Shown here in pieces: positions 35,974 to 44,150 of a stretch of DNA of 64,000 nt. The stretch lies in NCBI RefSeq assembly GCF_963675985.1, contig NZ_OY780957.1:852001-916000 (forward strand), in the 5' to 3' direction. This stretch comes from an uncultured Roseibium sp. (GTDB lineage: Bacteria > Pseudomonadota > Alphaproteobacteria > Rhizobiales > Stappiaceae). Position 1 is the first letter of the stretch. Every line of letters begins with the position of its first letter. The position numbers were made by a program, and so were the translations under genes. Below the pieces are notes generated by a model that had not been told where the DNA came from, searched no databases, and saw only the letters and a list, made by a program, of their open reading frames with translations.

Positions 35974-36140
35974 GTGTGAAAAGTCCGTTTGAGATCTTGG
36001 ATACGGCCGTTTCGGGGCCTTTGGATTTGGCGCGCAATTTAGCTGGTAAATAGCCAAGCGCAAGGGCTTCCTGGCGTCTTTCCGATCCTGCTGTTGTGTC
36101 GGAAGGTCACGGGAATACCGCCCGGCAGGCGCAAGCCAAC

Positions 36141-36788
36141 CTAGCCGGGCACCGTCTCCTGAAAATCCTCGGCTTTTTCGGCAGGTGCGTAGCGGGCCAG
36201 GATCATGTCGACGCTGTCCTCGATGACCGCTGCCATTTCGTCTCTGGTCGCCTGACGGTTGGCATAGATATTCGGAAAGAAGCCGCGCGATTTGATCAGC
36301 CCCATGAACTGCGTGGCGGCAAGCTTGGGATCGGGAACGTCGAGCTTGCCCTCCCTCGTCGCCTTCGCCATGAAGTCCTCCACGACGCTGAGCTTCGTCA
36401 TGCGGGCGTCCATGTCTTCGGCCAGTTTCGGATCGCGGATCGTTTCGCTCATGACCATGCGCGCCATGTTCATGAAGCAGGGGCTGGTCAGAAGATCTCC
36501 TTCCGCCCAGCCGAGGCGCAGAAGCGCATCGCGGATCGGCAGACCCGGATCATAGGGGACCTCCATCGCCGCATTGAACTGATCTGCAAGGCACTGGTTG
36601 ATCGCCTTGAACAGCTCTTCCTTGCTTTCGAAATGATTGTAGACCGTCCGCTTGGAGACCTGCGCCCTTTCCGAAATCCGGTCCATGCTGGCTCCGGCAA
36701 AGCCGCGTTCCTGAAATTCGGCAATCGCCGCTTCCAGGATCTGTTTCTTTTTTCGCGCCGTGACGGACATTTTCAATTCTTCGGACAT
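36141..36788 (-). CDS. TetR family transcriptional regulator
   Basis: A 215-residue regulator. The N-terminal helix-turn-helix contains ILEAAIAEFQERGFAG and ISERAQVSKRTVYNHFESKEELF, typical of TetR/AcrR. The C-terminal ligand-binding part carries no obvious signature. Start is ATG 36788, with aaaggg just before it. ATG 36770 is an alternative. It is divergent from the molybdenum hydroxylase genes, with two perfect inverted repeats in the 128-base gap, so it most likely represses that operon and itself. Confidence 0.92.
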   Translation of the reverse strand: MSEELKMSVTARKKKQILEAAIAEFQERGFAGASMDRISERAQVSKRTVYNHFESKEELFKAINQCLADQFNAAMEVPYDPGLPIRDALLRLGWAEGDLLTSPCFMNMARMVMSETIRDPKLAEDMDARMTKLSVVEDFMAKATREGKLDVPDPKLAATQFMGLIKSRGFFPNIYANRQATRDEMAAVIEDSVDMILARYAPAEKAEDFQETVPG

Positions 36789-36816
36789 GACCCTTTCATC
36801 CCAAAAAACGTGCCCT

Positions 36817-36838
36817 ATGTAAACTTGGACGTTTACAT
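36817..36838. promoter_or_regulatory. Putative TetR operator 1
   Basis: A perfect inverted repeat, ATGTAAAC - TTGGAC - GTTTACAT, starts about 30 bases upstream of the TetR start and faces the iorAB-like genes. Confidence 0.6.
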
Positions 36839-36855
36839 ATGCCGCATCTAGAGAA

Positions 36856-36876
36856 TAAACTACACGGTGTAGTTTA
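36856..36876. promoter_or_regulatory. Putative TetR operator 2
   Basis: A perfect palindrome with 10-bp arms around one central G (TAAACTACAC and GTGTAGTTTA). It shares the GTTTA core with operator 1. Both lie between the divergent genes, about 40 bases from the start codon of the 2Fe-2S subunit. Confidence 0.65.
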
Positions 36877-36916
36877 CTTTCTTCACCCAAGCGACAAGCC
36901 AGGGGAGACTTTCCGG

Positions 36917-37378
36917 ATGTCCATTACCCTCACCATCAACGGAGAGCCGCGCACGATCGACGCGGATCCCGAAACCCCGCTTTTGTGGGCGCTTCGCGAC
37001 GAACTCGGCATGACGGGAACAAAATTCGGCTGCGGCATCGCCCAGTGCGGCGCCTGTACCGTCCATCTCGACGGCATGCCAATCCGTTCCTGTCAGACGT
37101 TTATCGAGGATGTCGGTGATGCCTCCATCACCACCATCGAAGGCATTGACGGCAAGGCAGCCAAGGCCGTCGAGGCCGCCTGGCAGGAACTGGAGGTGCC
37201 CCAGTGCGGCTACTGCCAGTCCGGCCAGATCATGGCGGCGACGGCTCTTCTCGCCGAAACGCCCAAGCCGACCGATGAGGACATCGACGCGGCCATGGAC
37301 GGCAACGTCTGCCGCTGCGCCACCTATGCCCGGATCCGCCAGGCGATCCACGTCGCCGCCGACAAGATGGAGGCCTGA
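36917..37378 (+). CDS. 2Fe-2S subunit of a molybdenum hydroxylase (IorA-like)
   Basis: A 153-residue small subunit of the xanthine oxidase family, similar to isoquinoline 1-oxidoreductase alpha subunit. The plant-type cluster ligands are C39, C44, C47 and C59 (KFGCGIAQCGACTVHLDG and SCQ). The second cluster is in CGYCQSGQIM (around 101) and NVCRCATYARIR. It passes electrons from the Mo site to an acceptor. I start at ATG 36917, inside a frame that extends to 36839 over the operator. Three bases separate it from the large subunit. Confidence 0.93.
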   Translation: MSITLTINGEPRTIDADPETPLLWALRDELGMTGTKFGCGIAQCGACTVHLDGMPIRSCQTFIEDVGDASITTIEGIDGKAAKAVEAAWQELEVPQCGYCQSGQIMAATALLAETPKPTDEDIDAAMDGNVCRCATYARIRQAIHVAADKMEA

Positions 37379-37381
37379 TCC

Positions 37382-39574
37382 ATGTTGCATATGCTTGAAC
37401 AACCGCTTCAGTCGACGGCCCCGAGCCGCCGTACCTTCCTGAAACTGTCCGCAGGTGCCGCCGGCGGCCTGATGCTCGCCCTGCGTATGCCCGGGTCCGC
37501 CCGCGCGGCTGGCGGCGATGCCTCCTTCGTCCAGCCCTTCGTCCACATTCGGCCCGACAACACGGTCGTCGTCCTGAACAAGCACCAGGACATGGGCCAG
37601 GGCAACGCCACGGGACTCGCAACCCTGGTTGCCGAAGAACTGGACGCCGATGCGGCACAGGTCACGACCGAGTTCGCCCCGGCGAACACCGCCGTCTACA
37701 AGAACCTCGCCTTCGGCGCGCAGGGAACGGGCGGATCCACCGCGATTGCCAATTCTTTCATGCAGTACCGCCAGGCGGGTGCCGCCGCGCGGGCCATGCT
37801 CGTTGCCGCCGCAGCCGAGGACTGGGGCGTCCCCGCCTCCGAAGTCACCGTCGAAAAAGGCGTCGTCTCCCATTCAAGCGGAAAGTCCGCGACCTTCGGC
37901 GATCTGGCGGGCCTTGCCGCCAAGCAGGAAGTGCCGGGCGAACCGGTTCTGAAGAAGCCGGAAGACTGGATCTATATCGGCAAGGAGTTCCCGCGCGTGG
38001 ATGCCGCGGGCAAGTCCCGTGGCTCCATCGGCTTCTTCGGCATGGACCATCAGGCTGACAACATGCTCGTCGCCGTTCTCGCCCGCCCGCCGAAATTCGG
38101 CGCGGTCGCGACCGGCTTCGACGACACGGAAGCCCGCAAGGTGAAGGGCGTGGTCGACGTCGTCTCCGTGCCCAGCGGCGTGGCGGTTCTGGCGACCTCG
38201 ACCTGGCCGGCCATCAAGGCGTGCGACCTTCTGGACGTCACTTGGGACGATGCCAAGGCCGAAACGCGTGGAACGGCGGAAATGGCCAAGGAACTTGCCG
38301 CGATGACGGCCCAAAAGGGCCTACCCGTCGCAAAAGGCCACGGAGATCCGGAAGCAGCAATCGCAAGTGCCGCCAAGGTCATCGAAGTGGATTACAGCTT
38401 TCCCTTCCTGGCCCACGCGCCGATGGAACCGCTCGACATCACGGTTCTCTTCGACGGCAAGAGCGCCACGTTTTGGACCGGGTCCCAGTTCCAGACGGTG
38501 GACCAGATGGTCGCCGGCACCGTGCTCGGCCTGACCCCGGACAAGGTGGCGATCAACACCACCTGGGGCGGCGGCTCCTTCGGCCGGCGCGCTCAGCCTG
38601 ACAGCCACTACTTCGCCGAGGCCGCCCTGATCGCCAAGGCCCGACTCGATGCCGGTCACGCGGCCCAGCCGATCAAGGTCGTCTGGACCCGCGAGGACGA
38701 TATCAAGGGCGGCTACTACCGGCCCATGGTCGCCCACAAGGCCCGCGTCGGTCTCGATGAGAACGGCAACGTGGTCGGCTGGCATCATCGGGTCGCTTCC
38801 AAGTCGATCATGATCGGCACGTCTTTCGAGCCGTTCGCGGTCAAGGACGGGGTAGATGCCACGTCGGTCGAAGGGGTGGACGAACTGCCCTACGAGATGC
38901 CTGCGTTCCAGGCCGAGGTCCATAACGCGAAAACGCCGGTTCCGGTGCTTTGGTGGCGCTCGGTCGGCCATACGCACACCGGCTATGTGGCCGAGACCAT
39001 GATCGACCGTCTGGCCAAGGAAGCCGGCGAGGATCCCCTCGACTACCGCCTGAAGCGGATCAAGAAGGATCAGCGCTATGCCGGTGTCCTGAAACTCGCC
39101 GCCGAAAAGGCCGGCTGGAAAGACCCGCTGCCGGACGGCCGTTATCGCGGCATTGCCGTGGTAAAGTCCTTCAACTCCTACGTCGCGGAAGTGGCGGAAA
39201 TCTCCTTCCGCGACGACGGCACGGTGAAGGTGGAAAAGGTCGTCTGCGCCGTCGACTGCGGCATTCCGGTCAACCCGAAGAACATCGAAGCCCAGATGCA
39301 GGGCGGCATCGGCTACGGTCTCGGGGCCATCCTGCGCAATGAAATCACCATGACCGACGGCGTCGTCGACCAGGAGAACTTCGACACCTACCTGCCGATC
39401 CGCATGACCGACATGCCGGACATCGAGGTTCACATCGTGCCCTCGACGGAAGCGCCCACCGGCGTTGGCGAACCCGGCACCCCGCCCATCGGCCCGGCTG
39501 TTGCAAATGCCATCGCGGCCGCCAAGGGCGAATGGTACACCGAGCTGCCGCTGTCGAAACACGGCCTGGCTTAA
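37382..39574 (+). CDS. Molybdopterin-binding subunit of a molybdenum hydroxylase (IorB-like)
   Basis: A 730-residue large subunit of the xanthine dehydrogenase family, IorB group. A twin-arginine signal is present (PSRRTFLKLSAGAAGG, about residues 16-31), so the complex is exported folded to the periplasm. Two Mo-binding halves follow (around 50-380 and 390-720), with GQGNATGLATLVAEELD and WGGGSFGRRAQPDSHYFAEA. The glutamate in GVGEPGTPPIGPAVANA near the C-terminus matches the catalytic glutamate region. Substrate is likely an aromatic N-heterocycle or aldehyde, not determinable here. No cytochrome electron acceptor gene or Mo-cofactor chaperone gene follows. Confidence 0.92.
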   Translation: MLHMLEQPLQSTAPSRRTFLKLSAGAAGGLMLALRMPGSARAAGGDASFVQPFVHIRPDNTVVVLNKHQDMGQGNATGLATLVAEELDADAAQVTTEFAPANTAVYKNLAFGAQGTGGSTAIANSFMQYRQAGAAARAMLVAAAAEDWGVPASEVTVEKGVVSHSSGKSATFGDLAGLAAKQEVPGEPVLKKPEDWIYIGKEFPRVDAAGKSRGSIGFFGMDHQADNMLVAVLARPPKFGAVATGFDDTEARKVKGVVDVVSVPSGVAVLATSTWPAIKACDLLDVTWDDAKAETRGTAEMAKELAAMTAQKGLPVAKGHGDPEAAIASAAKVIEVDYSFPFLAHAPMEPLDITVLFDGKSATFWTGSQFQTVDQMVAGTVLGLTPDKVAINTTWGGGSFGRRAQPDSHYFAEAALIAKARLDAGHAAQPIKVVWTREDDIKGGYYRPMVAHKARVGLDENGNVVGWHHRVASKSIMIGTSFEPFAVKDGVDATSVEGVDELPYEMPAFQAEVHNAKTPVPVLWWRSVGHTHTGYVAETMIDRLAKEAGEDPLDYRLKRIKKDQRYAGVLKLAAEKAGWKDPLPDGRYRGIAVVKSFNSYVAEVAEISFRDDGTVKVEKVVCAVDCGIPVNPKNIEAQMQGGIGYGLGAILRNEITMTDGVVDQENFDTYLPIRMTDMPDIEVHIVPSTEAPTGVGEPGTPPIGPAVANAIAAAKGEWYTELPLSKHGLA

Positions 39575-39598
39575 CGGGCCTCACCGGAGAAACGGTAA

Positions 39599-39628
39599 GG
39601 GCCGCCCCCACGGGCGGCCCGATTCTTT
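39599..39628 (+). terminator. Hairpin after the molybdenum hydroxylase genes
   Basis: Perfect 9-bp stem (gggccgccc / gggcggccc, loop ccac) with a weak T-tract (gattcttt), about 25 bases after the stop codon. Confidence 0.6.
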
Positions 39629-39657
39629 GGCAAAGCCATACCGCTCGCTCCCGTCTT

Positions 39658-39818
<161 letters not shown>

Positions 39819-39898
39819 GACGGGCGCACGGAGCTTGGTTGTCATCAAACTCCGGGTTGCCCGTCCGGCAGCCCTTTCGCCATCAACCTTCAGACGTC

Positions 39899-40393
39899 TC
39901 AGCTTTCCCGCCAGCGCACCACCGCGGCAGTGACCAGACCGAACAGCAGGTGGCCGACAAGCGACGCCCAGGTCAGGGTGATGAAGCCGAGAAACGGCGG
40001 CAGGCCGGCAAAGATATGCGCCATGATGTAGAGCGCAAAGATCCACAAGCCGACACCGAAGCCGAGGCCGACGATCCACCACGGCAGGAACGGCGTGACG
40101 ACCCGCGCCATCGGTCGGGCGATGACCAGGTAGCCGAGCGGATAGAACACCACACCGACGATGCCGTGGATCAGTTCCGCAAGGAACTTGCTCTTCAGGC
40201 CGAACACAGACTGCACCAGCGCTGCCGGTTCCAAAGGCCCACCGACCCAGAACGGCGTGATCCCGCGCGCCCAGATTTCCCAGGTCAGGTCAGCGGCAAT
40301 CCCGGCAAGGATGGCCGTGACCAGCGTCGCAATGGTCAGCGGTGGAAAGAGCGAAGACGAACGGCTGGCGTGCGCCACATATGAACTATTCAT
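39899..40393 (-). CDS. Hypothetical integral membrane protein
   Basis: A 164-residue protein with about four hydrophobic segments (around 20-40, 75-100, 105-135 and 140-160). Conserved-looking polar points include TWEIWARGITPFWVGGP and HGIVGVVFYPLGY. I start at ATG 40393, inside a longer frame. It resembles small conserved membrane proteins of unknown function. No other functional hint is visible. It is downstream of the repeat element and points away from the genes at 40.6-41 kb. Confidence 0.7.
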   Translation of the reverse strand: MNSSYVAHASRSSSLFPPLTIATLVTAILAGIAADLTWEIWARGITPFWVGGPLEPAALVQSVFGLKSKFLAELIHGIVGVVFYPLGYLVIARPMARVVTPFLPWWIVGLGFGVGLWIFALYIMAHIFAGLPPFLGFITLTWASLVGHLLFGLVTAAVVRWRES

Positions 40394-40612
40394 TTGAAAA
40401 TCCCGAAAGGCGATGATCCGCGATATGCCGGATGATAGCCCCCGGCACCCATGGAGATGGTCCGGCAACCGGCTCCGTTCAAATCAAGCCTTGTTCAGCA
40501 GAATGTGGCCTCAGATCACGAAAAAGAAAGGGGTTTCGTGATCGGTCGGCCGCCCGAGAGCATCCTGCGTTCAGGCTCTCGTCCACGGGCCGGCAAGGAC
40601 CGATCAACAAAC

Positions 40613-41116
40613 TCAATCGAAAACGTCGGCGCTAACGGGTGCCTGCATGAACACCTGGTACCGCCTTGCGAACAGGCCGTAGGCAAATCCGCCGGCAGTC
40701 CCACCAAGACAGGCTCCGAATATATCGATCAGATAGGACGATATCGACCACAAAGCACTGGCACCCCACCCGCCTGGCGGCGTTCCACGGAAAATGAGTA
40801 CCCCCACAAAGGCCGCCGCCAATCCGCAGCCTGAGAAATATTTGAGGCTCCGATACCCACGCCTCACCCCCACGATCAAAGCGATCACAAATCCCGGCCA
40901 AGCGCTGAAGGTCATGAACACGGCAACAACAAATGCACCAACAAAATAAAGGTTCAAAAAATAGGGAAAAATTCCACCCCGCTCAGCCGCAACACCAGGG
41001 GAGGAAACAGCTTCCTTGAGGGCAATCGGCGCAACGGCAACCACCGCGGCAACGAGAACCGCGATGACATACCCGAGCAGGGCCCACAGCAGCTCCTGAT
41101 ACAGGCTCCGCTGCAC
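40613..41116 (-). CDS. Hypothetical integral membrane protein
   Basis: A 167-residue protein with four predicted transmembrane helices (about 12-33, 52-75, 95-112 and 125-150). It starts at ATG 41116, four bases after the rlmN stop (41120) on the same strand, and so is probably cotranscribed with it. Function is unknown. Confidence 0.7.
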   Translation of the reverse strand: MQRSLYQELLWALLGYVIAVLVAAVVAVAPIALKEAVSSPGVAAERGGIFPYFLNLYFVGAFVVAVFMTFSAWPGFVIALIVGVRRGYRSLKYFSGCGLAAAFVGVLIFRGTPPGGWGASALWSISSYLIDIFGACLGGTAGGFAYGLFARRYQVFMQAPVSADVFD

Positions 41117-41119
41117 CGC

Positions 41120-42343
41120 TCAGGCTCCGGCCGCTGCCTCGCGGTCCTTCTTGCGCATGCGCTCAGACGCCGACTTGAGCTGGCCGCAGGCGGCGAAGAT
41201 GTCGCGGCCGCGTGGCGTGCGGATTGGAGAGGCATAGCCCGCCCGGTTGACGATATCGGCGAATTCCTCGATCTGCTCCCAGTCGGAGCATTCATACTCG
41301 GACCCCGGCCAGGGATTGAACGGAATCAGGTTGATCTTGGCCGGAATGCCCTTCAGCAGCCGCACCAGATCGAGCGCATCCTGGTTGCTGTCGTTGACGC
41401 CCTTCAGCATCACATATTCGAAGGTGATGCGCTTGGCGTTCGACAGTCCCGGATAGGCCCGGCAGGCGTCAAGCAGGTCCTTGATCGGCCATTTCTTGTT
41501 GATCGGCACCAGCACGTCGCGCAGATCGTCGCGCACGGCATGCAGCGAGATCGCCAGCATACACCCGATCTCCGCGCCGGCACGGGCGATTTCTGGCACC
41601 ACGCCCGAGGTCGACAGGGTGATCCGGCGCTTGGAGAGCGACAGCCCATCGCCGTCCGATGCAATCAGCAGCGCCTTCTTGACGTTGTCGAAATTATAAA
41701 GCGGCTCGCCCATGCCCATCATGACGATATTGGACACCAGCCGGCCTTCCGACGGAACGATGGCACCCTGCGGCGTCGCCGCCTCCGGGAAGTCGCCCAA
41801 CCGGTCACGGGCAATCAGGATCTGGGAGAGGATTTCTTCCGCCGTCAGGTTGCGCACCAGCTTCTGGGTGCCCGTGTGGCAGAAGGTGCAGGTCAGCGTG
41901 CAGCCCACCTGGGAGGAAATACACAGCGTTCCCCGGCCCTCTTCAGGAATATAGACGGTCTCGACCTCGACCGGCCGGCCGGCGCCGCGCGCCGGAAACC
42001 GGAACAGCCACTTGCGCGTGCCGTCGACGGAAATCTGTTCGGAGACGATCTCCGGTCGCGCAATCGAAAAGGCTTCGGCGAGCTTTGCCCTCAACTCCTT
42101 GGCGATATTGGTCATCAGCGCGAAATCGGAAACGCCACGCACATAGAGCCAGTGCCAGAGCTGGGACGCACGCATGCGCCGCTGCTTTTCCGGCACGCCG
42201 ATCTCGCCCATCGCCTCTGCTAGCTCTTCGCGCGTCAGGCCGATCAGGGTCGGCTTGTCCTCCTCTGCGGACACAGAGGCCGGAATACCGGAAACCGTCG
42301 GCGCGTTCGGGTTTTCCCGCGCAATGTCGAGCGTTATCGCCAT
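41120..42343 (-). CDS. rlmN: Dual-specificity 23S rRNA/tRNA adenine C2-methyltransferase RlmN
   Basis: A 407-residue radical SAM enzyme that methylates A2503 of 23S rRNA and A37 of some tRNAs. The SAM cluster motif is CTLTCTFCHTG (CX3CX2C), with GMGEPLYNF just after. The C-terminal IRTPRGRDIFAACGQL carries the methylated cysteine. Additional motifs are LSTSGVVPEIARAG and SLHAVRDDLR. Length is normal. It heads a minus-strand pair with the small membrane protein gene. Confidence 0.97.
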   Translation of the reverse strand: MAITLDIARENPNAPTVSGIPASVSAEEDKPTLIGLTREELAEAMGEIGVPEKQRRMRASQLWHWLYVRGVSDFALMTNIAKELRAKLAEAFSIARPEIVSEQISVDGTRKWLFRFPARGAGRPVEVETVYIPEEGRGTLCISSQVGCTLTCTFCHTGTQKLVRNLTAEEILSQILIARDRLGDFPEAATPQGAIVPSEGRLVSNIVMMGMGEPLYNFDNVKKALLIASDGDGLSLSKRRITLSTSGVVPEIARAGAEIGCMLAISLHAVRDDLRDVLVPINKKWPIKDLLDACRAYPGLSNAKRITFEYVMLKGVNDSNQDALDLVRLLKGIPAKINLIPFNPWPGSEYECSDWEQIEEFADIVNRAGYASPIRTPRGRDIFAACGQLKSASERMRKKDREAAAGA

Positions 42344-42551
42344 GTGTTGATCCGTTTTTCGTCCGCATTTCGGCGGACATTTGATCCTGGCACCAGGTCG
42401 AACCTGAATATAGGGTTCTTTTGCTGGATTTCAGCCGCCTGTCTGATCGGTTCGTCCGGCAGGTCCGGTCATTCCGGGCCGGAACTCCGGATGCGGTCAA
42501 AACCATATTAACGGCAAAAAATCAAGTTTCCCGGACCTTTCGGCCAACAAA

Positions 42552-42578
42552 AGCAAAAAGGACCGGTTGCCCGGCCCC
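42552..42578 (-). terminator. Terminator after the IalB-family gene
   Basis: On the minus strand the stem gggccgg / ccggtcc (one G-T wobble, loop gcaa) is followed by a T run (42555-42559 on the plus strand as A). Confidence 0.7.
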
Positions 42579-42606
42579 TTCTGTCGATCATTCTCAGGCT
42601 TCCGCC

Positions 42607-43113
42607 TCAGCGGCAGGCGTCGGTGGCGCTTTTGATCGCCGCCGTCACACCGGACAGCGAGAATTTGTAGGTCGTCTTGGTTCCGCGGCTCGATTCCCCG
42701 TGAACGGTCATCTCGCGACCCGCCTTCATGGCTCCGACCAGCTGCGTTTCAATCGCAGCGTTGTCGACCCAGGCCCCGTCGTTGTTCGTGAACATCGAGA
42801 AAACCTTGCCGTCCACGTCGACAGACACCGTCGACTTGTTCTTCAAGGGGTAGCCGACCAGCAGGCTCGGTTCTTCCGAAACACCTTCCGCGGGGCGGCT
42901 GGTGATGAAGAAGAAGACGTCTCCATGGTTCCGGTCGCCCGGCAGCATCTGCGTCGGTTTCGTCAGCGCATAACAGACCTTCCCGCTGCCGCTTGCCATG
43001 ACATAGGCTGCCCAGTCCTTATGCTGTTGCAGCAATGTCGGGGTCTGTGCGAAAGCCGCTGCACTCGAAAAAATTAGACCCGCGAGGGCCAAGATCAGCG
43101 TTTTTGCTTGCAT
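42607..43113 (-). CDS. Invasion-associated locus B (IalB) family protein
   Basis: A 168-residue secreted protein. The signal peptide is MQAKTLILALAGLIFSSAAAFA. The mature part carries HKDWAAYVMASGSGKVCYALTKP, the first conserved region of the IalB family, then SLLVGYPLKNKSTVSVDVDG and a second cysteine at the end (SATDACR), likely a disulfide. In Bartonella the family is linked to erythrocyte invasion, but most members are common in free-living alphaproteobacteria and their role is unknown. I use ATG 43113, the second of two adjacent ATGs after a GGAG. Confidence 0.85.
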   Translation of the reverse strand: MQAKTLILALAGLIFSSAAAFAQTPTLLQQHKDWAAYVMASGSGKVCYALTKPTQMLPGDRNHGDVFFFITSRPAEGVSEEPSLLVGYPLKNKSTVSVDVDGKVFSMFTNNDGAWVDNAAIETQLVGAMKAGREMTVHGESSRGTKTTYKFSLSGVTAAIKSATDACR

Positions 43114-43407
43114 CATCTCCACACCGTTTGGCTCGTGACAGTTGGTTTGCATTCTATTCAAATGCCATTCGGCATATAAATCTTGTTTTAATGATAACTT
43201 AAAGCCGGTTACGAAAGGGTTGAGAGCCCAAAATAACCTGCTTTGAAGGCATGACCCCGCATCGTCACGACCGGGGACAGGCTTTTTGGATAAATCGGGC
43301 ATGAGTGTGGCAGGATTGCACCGAAACGGGCCGATTGGCTGGCACCACCGCATTTCAGGGCTTATCGCGCGCGGTCCGCGCGCAAGATTTATGCAAGACC
43401 ATTCGGG

Positions 43408-44130
43408 ATGCCCATGAGGACAATTTTATTAGCCGGTTTGTTGTCATGCGTCCTGCCGGCTCATGCCGCATCGCCGCTGCCGGACGGATTCGTCTATCTG
43501 CGCGACACGGTACCGGAGATTCGCCAGGATATCCGATATGCCGGGCAGCAGAACTTCATGCACCGGCCTCTCGCCGGCTATCGGGCAGCCGAATGTATTC
43601 TGACGGAAGCCGCGGCAAATGGCCTCCGCAAGGCAGCCAGACTGGCAAAGGCCCAGGGCTTCGACCTGATCGTTTTCGACTGTTACCGGCCGGCGCGCGC
43701 GGTCCGGGACATGGCCGACTGGAGCGCAGCCGGGGCGGAAACCGACGCCGCCTATTTCCCGCGAACACGGCGGGACCGGCTCATCGCGGAAGGCTATGTC
43801 GGCCGCAAAAGCGCCCATGCACGCGGCTCGACCGTCGATCTCGCCATGGTTCCGGCCGGAGGGACTGACGGCGGCCGGCATGCCCCGTCGCCCTGCAGCC
43901 GCCACGACCGGCACACCGCCGACTTCGGCACGGCCTTCGATTGCTTCCATCCCTTCAGCCGGACCGCGTCAAAAAACGTTTCTCCCGCCGCTCAGACCGC
44001 CCGGCGGAACCTCCTTGCCCTGATGGAAAAAGCCGGGTTCAGGAACTATCCGGCGGAGTGGTGGCATTTCACCTTGAAGAACGAGCCGTTTCCCCGGACC
44101 TCCTTCGACTTCCCGATAACCGAGCGATAG
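43408..44130 (+). CDS. D-alanyl-D-alanine dipeptidase (VanX/DdpX family)
   Basis: A 240-residue exported zinc peptidase. The N-terminus carries a signal peptide (MRTILLAGLLSCVLPAHA). The zinc-binding motif is SAHARGSTVDLAM (SxHxxGxAxD), and the second zinc ligand and catalytic Glu-His are in EWWHFTLKNEPF. FDCYRPARAV lies between. It cleaves D-Ala-D-Ala, perhaps as peptidoglycan turnover rather than vancomycin resistance, because no vanA/vanH-type genes are near. Start could be 43408 or 43414. It is convergent with the caspase-like gene. Confidence 0.92.
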   Translation: MPMRTILLAGLLSCVLPAHAASPLPDGFVYLRDTVPEIRQDIRYAGQQNFMHRPLAGYRAAECILTEAAANGLRKAARLAKAQGFDLIVFDCYRPARAVRDMADWSAAGAETDAAYFPRTRRDRLIAEGYVGRKSAHARGSTVDLAMVPAGGTDGGRHAPSPCSRHDRHTADFGTAFDCFHPFSRTASKNVSPAAQTARRNLLALMEKAGFRNYPAEWWHFTLKNEPFPRTSFDFPITER

Positions 44131-44150
44131 CCGGCAGAAACGTTAGAAAA

